Below, one piece after another: positions 52,082 to 60,304 of a stretch of 64,000 bases of DNA. How positions within the stretch are numbered: position 1 is the stretch's first letter; each line of letters begins with the position of its first letter. The translations under genes and the position numbers were made by a program. The notes beneath the pieces are model-generated. The model made no database searches. It was not told the origin of the DNA and saw only the letters and a program-made list of their open reading frames with translations. Source of the DNA: Streptomyces shenzhenensis (GTDB lineage: Bacteria > Actinomycetota > Actinomycetes > Streptomycetales > Streptomycetaceae); contig NZ_JAJONF010000049.1 in assembly GCF_021462265.1 (NCBI RefSeq), positions 1 through 64,000 of the forward strand. Reading direction: 5' to 3'.

Positions 52082-53569
52082 ATGTCGGGAGAGGCGGCCG
52101 TGGGGCTGCGGCGGGACGCGGTGGGGTTGCGGGAGGTGCTGTTCCAGAGCGTCACGGCGATGGCGCCCGCCGCCGCCGTCGCCGCGTCCGTTCCGGCGGG
52201 GGCGGTGTTCGCCGGTGGCAGTCTGCCGCTGGCCGTGGTGATCGCTCTGGTGGCCTGTCTGTTCACCGCGTCGTGCGTGGCCGAGTTGGCGCGGGAGTTA
52301 CCGGCCGCGGGCTCCGTCGCCACGTACGCGGCGCGGGGGCTGCATCCGGCCGTGGGGTTCCTGGTCGGCTGGGGCTATGTGTTCGTGGAGGCGCTGGTTC
52401 CGCCGCTGCTGCTGCTCCAGCTCGGGTTCACCGCGGCGGGGACCCTGCATGACGAGTGGGCCTCCTGCCCGGCGGACCTGTGGTGGCCGTGGGCGCTGGC
52501 CGGCGCGGCCGTCATCGCCGCCACCGGGTATCTGGGAGTACGTGCCTCGGCCCGGTTCGGGACGGTCCTCGGGGTCTTCGAGATCGCGGTGTTCCTCGTC
52601 TTCGCCGGGTGGCTGATCGTCAGGGCCGGAGGTCACAACACGCTCTCCGTGTTCGGAACCGCGCACACCGCGCGGGGCTACCCAGGCGTCAGCGGGGTCT
52701 TCGCCGGTTCCGTCTACACCGTGCTGGCGTTCGCCGGTTTCGAGGCGGCCGCGCCGCTCGCCGAGGAAACCCGCGACCCACGCCGCACCATGCACCGCGC
52801 GGTACTCGGCGCGGCTCTGGGGATCGGTCTGTTCTACGTGGTCACGACCTATGCGATGGCCGTGTACTTCGGCCCCGACCGGTTCGCCTCCTTCGGGGCG
52901 GCGGGCGAGGCGTCCTGGGAGGGGGTCGCCCGGGCCTCCTTCGGGCTCTTCTGGGTGCTCGTGTTCCTCGCGGTCGTGAACTCGACGATCGCCAACGCCA
53001 ACGCCTGCGCCAACGTGTCCACACGGACCGCCTTCGCGCTGGCCCGCATCCGGGTCCTCCCGCGCGTCCTCGCCACGCTCCATCCCCGGTACCGCTCCCC
53101 CGTCGCCGGCATCGCGGTGCAGACGGCCGTGGCGGTCGGGGCGGTGCTGGGGCTGGGCTTCGGCTACGACCCGGTGACCGCGTTCCTGCTGCTGTCCACG
53201 GTGATCGTGACGGTCGTCATCGGCGTCTACATCGTCGTCAACCTGGCCTGCGCCGGCTACTTCCTTCGTCACGGCCGCCGGTCCCTCAAGCCCGTACGGC
53301 ACCTGCTCCTCCCGCTGCTGGGCATCGTGGCCTTCGTCCCCGCCCTGCTCACCGCGGCCGGTCTGCCCGTCTTCGACTTCGTGACGAAGCTGACCGCGCC
53401 GGTGTCGTACGCCGGTTCGGTGGTCGGCGTCTGGATGGCGGTCGGAGCGGTCGTCCTCCTGGTGCTGATCCGGCGTCACCCCGAGCGCATAGCCGAGACC
53501 GGACGGGTCCACCTCGAAGAGAACACTCCTGGCACGGCCGCCCCGCAGAACGGAGCAACAGCGCGATGA
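52082..53569 (+). CDS. APC-superfamily amino acid permease
   Basis: A 495-residue protein from ATG 52082 with AGGGGGAC upstream. About 12-13 hydrophobic helices. The first unwound helix region SVTAMAPAAAVAASVPAG and the FAGFEAAAPLAEETRDPRR loop are typical of APC transporters. It ends within an ATGA overlap with the acetamidase-like gene, so the pair probably took up and hydrolysed an amide or amino-acid derivative before the second gene was broken. Confidence 0.9.
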   Translation: MSGEAAVGLRRDAVGLREVLFQSVTAMAPAAAVAASVPAGAVFAGGSLPLAVVIALVACLFTASCVAELARELPAAGSVATYAARGLHPAVGFLVGWGYVFVEALVPPLLLLQLGFTAAGTLHDEWASCPADLWWPWALAGAAVIAATGYLGVRASARFGTVLGVFEIAVFLVFAGWLIVRAGGHNTLSVFGTAHTARGYPGVSGVFAGSVYTVLAFAGFEAAAPLAEETRDPRRTMHRAVLGAALGIGLFYVVTTYAMAVYFGPDRFASFGAAGEASWEGVARASFGLFWVLVFLAVVNSTIANANACANVSTRTAFALARIRVLPRVLATLHPRYRSPVAGIAVQTAVAVGAVLGLGFGYDPVTAFLLLSTVIVTVVIGVYIVVNLACAGYFLRHGRRSLKPVRHLLLPLLGIVAFVPALLTAAGLPVFDFVTKLTAPVSYAGSVVGVWMAVGAVVLLVLIRRHPERIAETGRVHLEENTPGTAAPQNGATAR

Positions 53570-54227
53570 CCGATCCCCGCATCCTCACCGTCCGGCCCGG
53601 ACCGGACGACTACGCCTGCACGTTCGGCGGGGCCCCGCCGGTGGCGCGGATCGCGCCCGGCACGGTCCTCGACCTGTACACGGAGGACTGCTTCGCCGGA
53701 CGGGTGCGGTCCGAGAAGGACCTGGCGTCCGAGGTGTGCGAGTTCCCGTTCCTCAACCCGCAGACCGGGCCCTTCCACATCGAGGGCGCGGAGCCGGGCG
53801 ACACCGTCGCCGTGCACTTCGTGTCGGTCGAACCTGCCCGGGACTGGGCGGCGTCGACGACGGTCCCGCTGTTCGGCGCGCTCACCTCGACGCACAGCAC
53901 GGCCACCCTGCAGCCGCCACTGCCGGAGACGGTCTGGATCTGGCAGCTGGACCGCACCCGGCGCACGGCCCTGTTCCGGGGCCGCGAGGGCGGCATCGAG
54001 CTGGAGCTGCCGCTGGACCCGATGCACGGCACGGTCGGAGTGGCCCCGGCGAATCTGGAGGTGCGCTCGGCCCTGGTGCCGGACGCGCACGGCGGGAAAA
54101 TGGACACGCCCGAGATGCGGGCCGGCGTCACCTGCTACCTGGGGGTCAACGTCGAGGGCGCGCTGCTCAGCCTCGGCGACGGGCATGCCCGGCAGGGCGA
54201 GGGCGAGACCTGCGGGGTCGCCGTGGA
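53566..54227 (+). pseudogene. Acetamidase/formamidase, C-terminus replaced
   Basis: The frame starting at ATG 53566 follows the acetamidase/formamidase family for about 221 residues: EFPFLNPQTGPFHIEGAEPGDTVAVHF, PLDPMHGTVGVAP and LGVNVEGALLSLGDGHARQGEGETCGVAVE. At about 54228 the homology stops; the family continues for roughly another 80-90 residues that are missing. The reading frame stays open into an RHS-repeat fragment. The enzyme hydrolyses short amides; without its C-terminal part it is probably inactive. It is coupled to the upstream permease. Confidence 0.8.
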
Positions 54228-54600
54228 GTGGTCGACGGGCCTCAAGCTGACCTCGGTCACCGATCCCTCCGGTCTGGCCCTCGCCACGACCTACAGCTAC
54301 GACAGCGACGGCAATCTGCTGTCCACTACCGGCCCGAACAAGAACTCGACCACCGAGACTGTCACCACCTACTGGTCGGCGACCGGCTCCGGCGCCTGTC
54401 AGGGCCGACCTGAGTGGGCCGGCCTCACCTGCCAGACAGCGCCCGGCACCACCATCACCGGCGGTGGCTCCAACCCCTCTGAGCTGGTCACCAAGTCCTA
54501 CGCCTACGACCTTTTCGGCGAGCCGACGAGCGTCACCGAGACGGCGAACGGATCCACCCGCACCACGGCCTACACCCGTGACGCGGCCGGCCGCCCTGCG
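54228..54600 (+). pseudogene. RHS/YD-repeat fragment fused in frame
   Basis: Residues encoded here read VTDPSGLALATTYSYDSDGNL, then a GACQGRPEWAGLTCQTAPG stretch, SYAYDLFGEPTSVTETANG and TTAYTRDAAGRP. These are YD repeats of Streptomyces RHS proteins (the xxY.YDxxGxL pattern). There is no start, no N-terminal part and no toxin end, so it is a detached fragment. It has been joined in frame to the acetamidase, which points to a recombination event involving an RHS locus. Confidence 0.82.
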
Positions 54601-54684
54601 CCGCAAGGGCTGACGGAATCGCTGCGGGAGGCGCGCGGGTCACAGCGGGCTATAGTTCCCCGTCATCGAACGAAGGGAGCCACG

Positions 54685-55272
54685 ATGGTCGCGCGCCTTG
54701 CAGGGTTTCTCCCCGGCGATCTGACCGAGGAACAGGCCGCGGTCTACCAGGCCATCTCCGGAGGCCCACGCGCCGCCGGTCCCCAGCTCTTCGCACTCAC
54801 CGACAGCGAAGGACGGCTTCGGGGACCGTTCAACGCGATGCTTCTCAGCCCTCCGGTCGGCGCCGCTCTGCAGACCGTGGGTGCGGCGGTGCGCTACCAG
54901 TCCTTGCTCAGCGACCGTGTCCGGGAGATGGCCGTGCTCCTCGTCGCCGCTCACTGGGGCAGCGCTTTCGAACGAGAGGCGCACGAGGCCGTGGGGCGTG
55001 CCTGCGGTCTGACCGAGGAGGAGCTCGGCTCCCTGCGCTCCGGTGCCCTGCCGCCCCTCACCGATCCCGACGAGATGATGGCACTGCGGACCACGGCCTC
55101 GCTCCTGAGCTCTGACAGCCTGGGCGACGACCAGTACAACGCGGCGGTGTCGGCCATCGGTGAGCGCGGCCTGTTCGAGCTGACGACTCTGGTGGGCTAC
55201 TACTCCACGCTCGCCCTGCAGCTCCGCGTTTTCGCAGGTGAGGAAGGCGAACCAAGGCCGTCAGCGCCCTGA
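54685..55272 (+). CDS. Carboxymuconolactone decarboxylase family protein (copy 1)
   Basis: A 195-residue protein with its own ATG at 54685 and GAAGGGAG ribosome site, although the frame is also open from the chimeric ORF upstream. The helical AhpD/CMD-like core is AAVRYQSLLSDRVREMAVLLVAAHWGSAFEREAHEAVGRACGL, with no CxxC, and the end reads GERGLFELTTLVGYYSTLALQLRVFAGE. It is a close paralog of the gene at 59642. CMD enzymes act in aromatic (beta-ketoadipate) pathways, but many homologs have unknown substrates. Confidence 0.85.
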   Translation: MVARLAGFLPGDLTEEQAAVYQAISGGPRAAGPQLFALTDSEGRLRGPFNAMLLSPPVGAALQTVGAAVRYQSLLSDRVREMAVLLVAAHWGSAFEREAHEAVGRACGLTEEELGSLRSGALPPLTDPDEMMALRTTASLLSSDSLGDDQYNAAVSAIGERGLFELTTLVGYYSTLALQLRVFAGEEGEPRPSAP

Positions 55273-55423
55273 GGGAAAGCCCGGTCACCCCTCCTGTGAG
55301 CGCTCTGCCATCCGTTTCGCGACCCGCGCGATGGTCTCGCGAAGCCACGTGTGCGCCGCGTCGTGGGTGTGGACGGGGTGCCCCCTCGACCAGGCTCACC
55401 CCGACCGCGGCATCAAGAAAGGA

Positions 55424-55890
55424 TCTCGCAGGCGGCCGCCGGGGTGCGGGCCGGTACGGGGATCGAGGCGGACGCTCTGCTGACCCGGGTGAAGGCCCGT
55501 TTCCCGGGTCTCACGGTGCTCGCCGACATCACCTACGTCGAGCTGGAGGAGGCGCTGGCCCAGGCCGGTTTCCCGCTGGTGTACGAGCGGGAGACCGGGC
55601 GCTTCTTCCCGCCGTCGCGGGACGCCGAGCACAGCCGTCCGGCGTTCAGCGGGTCCGTCGTGACCAGCACCAGTGCCTGGTACGACGCCGTGCAGGGCCA
55701 GCTGGCGGAGGGACGCGACCCGCGCCGTCTGACGGAGCTGCGGCTCCTGGGGGCGTTGCGCCGGGGCGGTTTCCTCGCCCTGACCGTCAAGGGCTTGCAC
55801 CTGCCCGGCGCGGCACATCGTCTGGCCTCCCGGTTCGGCATGCTGCCGGTCGACGTCGACGAGCTCTTCCTGACGGCCCTGCGGGAGCTA
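55424..55890 (+). pseudogene. Fragment resembling the C-terminal region of PglW kinase
   Basis: The frame reads TGIEADALLTRVKARFPGLT, YVELEEALAQAGFPLVYERETG and RRGGFLALTVKGLHLPGAAHRLASRFGMLPVDVDELFLTALREL. This pattern is what I recall from the C-terminal part of the large BREX type 2 / Pgl serine-threonine kinase PglW. No kinase or NERD domain precedes it and the frame runs out into another gene fragment. So it is a leftover piece; the identification is from memory and moderate. Confidence 0.45.
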
Positions 55891-55891
55891 G

Positions 55892-56224
55892 GTGGACGCG
55901 GCGTTCGGCCGCCTGCGGGCACGGCGCCGGAGCGCGTGCGTGCTGCGCAGCGCGGGGGACCTCGCCTCGCTGGCGTTGGAGGGTATCGGGGTGACCGTCG
56001 TGCCCCGCCCGGTGGCCGAGGCCATCGTCACGGCCGACCACGCCGACTGCGTACTGACCCTCGACGACCCGCAGGCACTGCTCCCCCTTGCTCTCGCCCA
56101 CCGCGATCCCGCCCCGACGTCCCCTGCGGCCCAGGCGTTCCTGCGGCTCGCCCTGGCCCGTCTGCCCGCGGAGACAGCCGTGGGCGCCGACACGCCCACG
56201 ATGTCCGGCTGGTCCTGGAACCAC
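55892..56224 (+). pseudogene. LysR-family regulator fragment (ligand-binding C-terminus)
   Basis: The frame from 55892 reads AGDLASLALEGIGVTVVPRPVAEAI, then LDDPQALLPLALAHRDPAPTSPAAQAFLRLAL. This is the last third of a LysR substrate-binding domain. The DNA-binding domain and the first half are absent, replaced by the PglW-like fragment. The frame extends beyond 56224 only as antisense to the MFS gene. Confidence 0.65.
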
Positions 56225-56284
56225 GCACGGACCGCCGCCTCGCGGGAGGCGGCGGTCCGGTGGCGGCGTGGCCAGGAGTGCGGA

Positions 56285-57691
56285 CTACCGGGAGAGCTCC
56301 TCGAGCGACGCCTGTTTGGTTTCCATCCCGAAGCGGGCGGTGACAGCGAGCCCGATGACCAGGACGGCTGCGAAGAGGCCGAAGACCATCGCGATGCCGT
56401 GGTCGACTAGGGCGCCGATGACGCTGGGGGCCAGGACCGCGGCGAATCCTCGCCACGAGCTGGCGCTGAGGGTGCCCCAGGAGCGCATGCGGGTCGGGTA
56501 GATCTCGGCGGTGTAGGCGTACACGAGCGGGTCGACGGCGCTCACGCCGAGCAGCATCAGGCCGCCGCTGACCAGGAGCGCGGGCCAGGTGTGGAGATTG
56601 CCCGTGGCACCGAGGACGGTGGCGAGCAGGGCGCCGGCGAGGGAGATCGCGTATCCGGTGATGAACCAGCGGCGGCGGCCCACGCGGTCGACGGTCGCGC
56701 CGACGACGATGATCAGTGCGATGGAGGCGAGGGTGACCGCGCCGCTCAGCAGGCTGGCCATGGCCGGCGAGACACCGACCCGCTTGACGTAGAGGCTCGG
56801 CATCCAGGCGGTGCCGCCCAGCAGGGCGAAGAACACGGTGAACCACAGCACCCAGGCTGTGACCGTCCGTTTGCGGTACTGCGTCGACAGCAGCTCGCCG
56901 TGCCGGGTCGAGGCCAGGTCGGCGGCCGGTGTGCTCGCGGCGGGTGCGTCGGGCACCGGCGCGGAGGCGGCTGTACCGGCCGCGGCCTCCATGGCGCTGA
57001 CGATCCGCTCCGCCTCCGGGAGCCGCCCCCGGCGGATGAGGACGCGCGGCGACTCCGGCAGCAGGCGCCAGGCGACGAGGGCGACCAGCAGCGGGGCGCC
57101 GCCGATGGCGAACAGCAGGCGCCACGCGGTCTCGGGGCTCGTGGACGCGAGCAGTGCGGCCGCGGTCAGCGAGGTGGCCAGGTTGCCCAGCGGCGAGGCC
57201 AGCTTGTAGAGCACGGTGACCCGGCCTCGCTGCCGGGTCGCGACGAACTCGCCGAGCAGGGCGGACGCCACGGGCACCTCGGCGCCCAGGCCGAAACCCT
57301 GGACCAGGCGGAAGGCGCCCAGGCTGGTGCTGTTCCAGGACGCGGCCGAGATCAGGGCGAAGACCCCCATCACCACCAGGGCCGCCAGGAACACGCGCCG
57401 GCGCCCCAGGCGCTCGCTGACCAGGCCGAATCCGATGGCGCCCACCGCCTGGCCGAGGAAGCCGGCGCTGACCAGCAGGCCGGCCTGGCTGGAGCTGAGG
57501 CCGTACGTCGTGGAGAGGGCGCTGAGGACGGTGGCGATGGAGACGATGTCGAAGGCGTCGAAGAAGGTTCCGGCCCCGAGCGTTCCGACAACGCGGGCAT
57601 GGAAGCGGGAGACCGGTACGTGGTCCAACCGGCTGATCAGCTGGTCGGCTTGCAGAGCTTGTTGGGCGCTCTGCGCATCTGTCACAGCCAT
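56285..57691 (-). CDS. MFS transporter of the sugar-acid/aromatic acid type
   Basis: A 468-residue protein from ATG 57691 with GACGAGGAG upstream; the longer frame to 57808 crosses an operator. Twelve hydrophobic helices. Signature loops GLVSERLGRRRVFLAAL (between helices 2 and 3) and RLVQGFGLGAEVPVASALLGEF are typical of the aromatic acid:H+ symporter and sugar porter groups, as is DRVGRRRWFITGY in the second half. It probably imports the substrate of the adjacent catabolic genes and is divergent from the SDR. Confidence 0.9.
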   Translation of the reverse strand: MAVTDAQSAQQALQADQLISRLDHVPVSRFHARVVGTLGAGTFFDAFDIVSIATVLSALSTTYGLSSSQAGLLVSAGFLGQAVGAIGFGLVSERLGRRRVFLAALVVMGVFALISAASWNSTSLGAFRLVQGFGLGAEVPVASALLGEFVATRQRGRVTVLYKLASPLGNLATSLTAAALLASTSPETAWRLLFAIGGAPLLVALVAWRLLPESPRVLIRRGRLPEAERIVSAMEAAAGTAASAPVPDAPAASTPAADLASTRHGELLSTQYRKRTVTAWVLWFTVFFALLGGTAWMPSLYVKRVGVSPAMASLLSGAVTLASIALIIVVGATVDRVGRRRWFITGYAISLAGALLATVLGATGNLHTWPALLVSGGLMLLGVSAVDPLVYAYTAEIYPTRMRSWGTLSASSWRGFAAVLAPSVIGALVDHGIAMVFGLFAAVLVIGLAVTARFGMETKQASLEELSR

Positions 57692-57747
57692 GGCGGCAGC
57701 TCCTCGTCGAGCTTGCAGGGGGATGCGGCCCTGCGGCGAGATCCAGT

Positions 57748-57768
57748 CACTTTCACTGATTAAAAGTG
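57748..57768. promoter_or_regulatory. IclR-regulon motif, copy A
   Basis: CTTTCACT-GATT-AAAAG within the inverted repeat CACTTT-N9-AAAGTG. It is 57 bases upstream of the MFS start codon. It is one of four copies of the CTTTCAYT-N4-RRAAG motif in this cluster. Confidence 0.65.
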
Positions 57769-57884
57769 GCTTGTTCCATTCGGAAGGAAGTGGAACGAAC
57801 CAAAGCATCGACCCCGGGGACCGGTCAAGAGGTCGCGGCGATGGACATCTCGACCGCGGCGGGGTTATCTTCCGAGGACCTGAT

Positions 57885-57909
57885 GAAAGTAGCTTTCATT
57901 TAACGAAAG
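57885..57909. promoter_or_regulatory. IclR-regulon motif, copy B
   Basis: CTTTCATT-TAAC-GAAAG (57893-57909), preceded by a further GAAAG half-site (57885-57889) that forms GAAAG-N3-CTTTC with it. It ends 12 bases before the start codon of the SDR gene, so binding would block transcription or translation start. Confidence 0.7.
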
Positions 57910-57920
57910 TCGAGGATGCC

Positions 57921-58676
57921 ATGGGATGGCTGGGACTGGAAGGCCGCAGGGCGCTCGTCTTCGGCGCCGGAGGGCTGGGGGTCGCCTGTGCCCGAGGGCT
58001 GGCCGAGGCCGGGGTGCGGCTGGCCGTGGTCGACATGGACGAGGCGAAGCTGAAGACGCTGCGGGACGATCCGGCACTCGCGGACGCCGATGTACGTGTG
58101 TTCCCGGCCGATGTGACGACCTCCGAGGCGTGCGAGGAGGTGATCGCGGCGGCGGTCGGGGAACTGGGCGGACTGGACGTACTGGTGCACGCGGTCGGCA
58201 CGAACGACCGCCGTCCGGTGGTGGACACCCCGGACGAGGTGTGGGAACGGATCCTCACACTGAACCTGTCGAGCGCGTTCTACGCCGGGCGGGCCGCGGG
58301 ACGCCTGATGCGTGAGACCGGGGGCGGCAGCATGGTGTTCTTCTCGTCGGTCTCCTCCCGGCTCGCCCACAAGCACCACGCGCCCTACGCGGCGACCAAG
58401 GGCGGCCTGGACCAGCTGGTGAAGGTGATGGCCCGGGAGTGGGCGGCCGACGGCGTGACCGTCAACGCCGTCGCCCCGGGCTACACGGAGACCGAGCTGA
58501 CCAGGGCGTACCTGGACCGGCCGGGAATGCGCGAGGAGATGGTCGGCCTGGTCCCGGCCGGACGCCTCGGTACGCCTGAGGACGTGGTCGGCGCGGTGCT
58601 CTTCCTCGCCTCGCGGCAGGCGTCGTTCGTCACCGGGCAGGTGCTGTACGTGGACGGCGGCCGCACCCTCGTATGA
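57921..58676 (+). CDS. Short-chain dehydrogenase/reductase (SDR 1)
   Basis: A 251-residue classical SDR from ATG 57921. The nucleotide motif is FGAGGLGVACARGL (a GxGGLG variant of TGxxxGxG). The NAD-type acidic residue is in VVDMDE, the active site is SSVSSRLAHKHHAPYAATKGGLD (Ser, YxxxK) and the PG motif is VAPGYTETEL. Probably an NAD-dependent alcohol or sugar-acid dehydrogenase within the catabolic cluster. Divergent from the MFS gene. Confidence 0.92.
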   Translation: MGWLGLEGRRALVFGAGGLGVACARGLAEAGVRLAVVDMDEAKLKTLRDDPALADADVRVFPADVTTSEACEEVIAAAVGELGGLDVLVHAVGTNDRRPVVDTPDEVWERILTLNLSSAFYAGRAAGRLMRETGGGSMVFFSSVSSRLAHKHHAPYAATKGGLDQLVKVMAREWAADGVTVNAVAPGYTETELTRAYLDRPGMREEMVGLVPAGRLGTPEDVVGAVLFLASRQASFVTGQVLYVDGGRTLV

Positions 58677-58726
58677 GCCGACCGCACAGGCCAGGGCCGC
58701 GAGCCGTCCGCTTCCACCGGTCGGCC

Positions 58727-59575
58727 TCAGCTTCCGCCGAGCAGCTTCGTGATCTCCCGGCAGGCGTCCAGCAGCGGCGGGCGCAGCTCCTCGATCAGGC
58801 GGGTGACCGGAAACTCCATCGCGGGCACGGCCACGTTGACCCCGGCGACCACCGATCCGGACGCGTCGCGCACGGGAGCGGCCACGGACCGCAGCCCGTA
58901 GGCGAGTTCCTCGTCCTGCAGCGCCCAGCCCTGCTCGCGGATCTCTGCGAGGGCGGGCCGCAGCTCGGTGAGCGACCGCTTCGCGTTGGGACCGTTGGTC
59001 CCGGCGAAGGACGCCTTGGTCAGGCACCGCTCCAGCTCCGTGTCGTCGAGACCGGCGAGGAGCACCTTGCCGATGGAGGTACCGACCGCGGGCAGCCGGG
59101 AGCCGACCTGGATGTTGGCCGTCACCAGGTCGTTGTTGCGCAGCCGGATCAGATACAGCACACGGTCGTCGGACAAGGTGCCGAGGTTGACCGTCTGGCC
59201 GGTCGCCGCGGCCAGCCGGCGCAGCGGCCCGTCGGCCAGCTCCACCAGATCCATGCCGCGCAGCGCCGAGAAGCCGAGCGTCAGGACCTTCGGGGCCGGA
59301 CGGTAGGCGCCATCGGACAACTGCTCCAGGAAACCCTCGGTCACCAGGGTGGCGGCCATACGGAAGGCCGTCGGCAGGGGGACGCCGGTCTCGGCGGCCA
59401 TGTCGGTGAGCTTCATCGACGGACGCTGCTCGGAGAACAGCCCGAGCAGCCGCAACCCCTTGGCCAGGGCCTCGACGTGGTAGCTGCGCTTCGACGCGGG
59501 GGCCTCGGACGGAAGGGAAGCCGATTCGTCACGCGGCGGCACTCGTGACTCACTTTCTGCAGAGAAGACATCCAA
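58727..59575 (-). CDS. IclR-family regulator
   Basis: A 282-residue protein from ATG 59575. The winged helix is at residues 30-90 (KGLRLLGLFSEQRPSMKLTDMAAETGVPLPTAFRMAATLV). The GAF-like ligand domain has GSRLPAVGTSIGKVLLAGL and ELAYGLRSVAAPVRDASGSVVAGVNVAVP. IclR proteins control aromatic and sugar-acid catabolic operons. It is divergent from the second decarboxylase gene, with a copy of the CTTTCAYT-N4-RRAAG motif between them. Confidence 0.93.
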   Translation of the reverse strand: MDVFSAESESRVPPRDESASLPSEAPASKRSYHVEALAKGLRLLGLFSEQRPSMKLTDMAAETGVPLPTAFRMAATLVTEGFLEQLSDGAYRPAPKVLTLGFSALRGMDLVELADGPLRRLAAATGQTVNLGTLSDDRVLYLIRLRNNDLVTANIQVGSRLPAVGTSIGKVLLAGLDDTELERCLTKASFAGTNGPNAKRSLTELRPALAEIREQGWALQDEELAYGLRSVAAPVRDASGSVVAGVNVAVPAMEFPVTRLIEELRPPLLDACREITKLLGGS

Positions 59576-59582
59576 TGAGGGA

Positions 59583-59599
59583 CTTTCATTGTACGGAAG
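59583..59599. promoter_or_regulatory. IclR-regulon motif, copy C
   Basis: CTTTCATT-GTAC-GGAAG, seven bases upstream of the iclR start codon and 42 before the decarboxylase-like gene. It can serve autoregulation and control of the right-hand operon. Confidence 0.65.
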
Positions 59600-59641
59600 T
59601 CGATATCACGCAAGGCACCCCTTGCGCGAGAGGAAGAGTTC

Positions 59642-60208
59642 GTGCGACCGAGACTGACCGGGCTGCTGCCCGGAGAACTGGACGAGGAACAGACGAAGGT
59701 CTACCGGTCCATCACCGGCGGCCCGCGCGCGGCCGGACCGCAGGCGTTCGCACTGTCCGATTCGGAGGGGCGACTGCGCGGCCCCTTCAACGCCATGCTG
59801 CTCAGTCCGCCGGTGGGCCACGCGGTACAGGCCCTCGGTGCCGCGGTGCGCTACGGCTCCATACTGAGCGACCGGGCGCGGGAACTGGCGATTCTCGCCG
59901 TGGCCGCACACTGGAACAGCCGCTTCGAGCGCGAGGCCCACGAGGCCGCGGGCCGGACCGCCGGCCTGACCGAGCCGGAACTGGCCGCACTGCGTGCCGG
60001 GACGGCGCCGGATCTCGGCGACCCCGCGGAGCGAGCCGCCCTGCGCGTCACCACCGCGCTGCTGCTTCACGGGGCACTGAGCGACGAGGAGTACGCCGAG
60101 ACCGTGTCCTGGATCGGCGAACGAGGATTGTTCGAACTGACGACGCTCGTCGGCTACTACGCCACCCTAGCCCTTCAGCTCCGCGTTTTCGCAGGTGAGG
60201 GGCCTTGA
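59642..60208 (+). CDS. Carboxymuconolactone decarboxylase family protein (copy 2)
   Basis: A 188-residue protein from GTG 59642 with GAGAGGAAG upstream. It is very similar to the protein at 54685: shared blocks include YRSITGGPRAAGPQAFALSDSEG, LRGPFNAMLLSPPVG and GERGLFELTTLVGYYATLALQ. No CxxC, so it is not a peroxidase-type AhpD. Its place at the head of the FAH-SDR-CoA transferase genes suggests a role in the same pathway, perhaps decarboxylation or lactone handling. Confidence 0.87.
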   Translation: MRPRLTGLLPGELDEEQTKVYRSITGGPRAAGPQAFALSDSEGRLRGPFNAMLLSPPVGHAVQALGAAVRYGSILSDRARELAILAVAAHWNSRFEREAHEAAGRTAGLTEPELAALRAGTAPDLGDPAERAALRVTTALLLHGALSDEEYAETVSWIGERGLFELTTLVGYYATLALQLRVFAGEGP

Positions 60209-60260
60209 CAGGCCGTAGTGCCGGATAAATACTCAAGTCATGTTCACACAGTGAATGTCA

Positions 60261-60277
60261 CTTTCATTCAGTGAAAG
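60261..60277. promoter_or_regulatory. IclR-regulon motif, copy D
   Basis: CTTTCATT-CAGT-GAAAG, 28 bases before the first FAH gene, flanked by a second palindrome TTCAC-ACA-GTGAA just upstream. It shows that the FAH operon has its own regulated promoter. Confidence 0.68.
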
Positions 60278-60304
60278 AAACCGGAAGACCAGAAGGCGGA
60301 CCTC

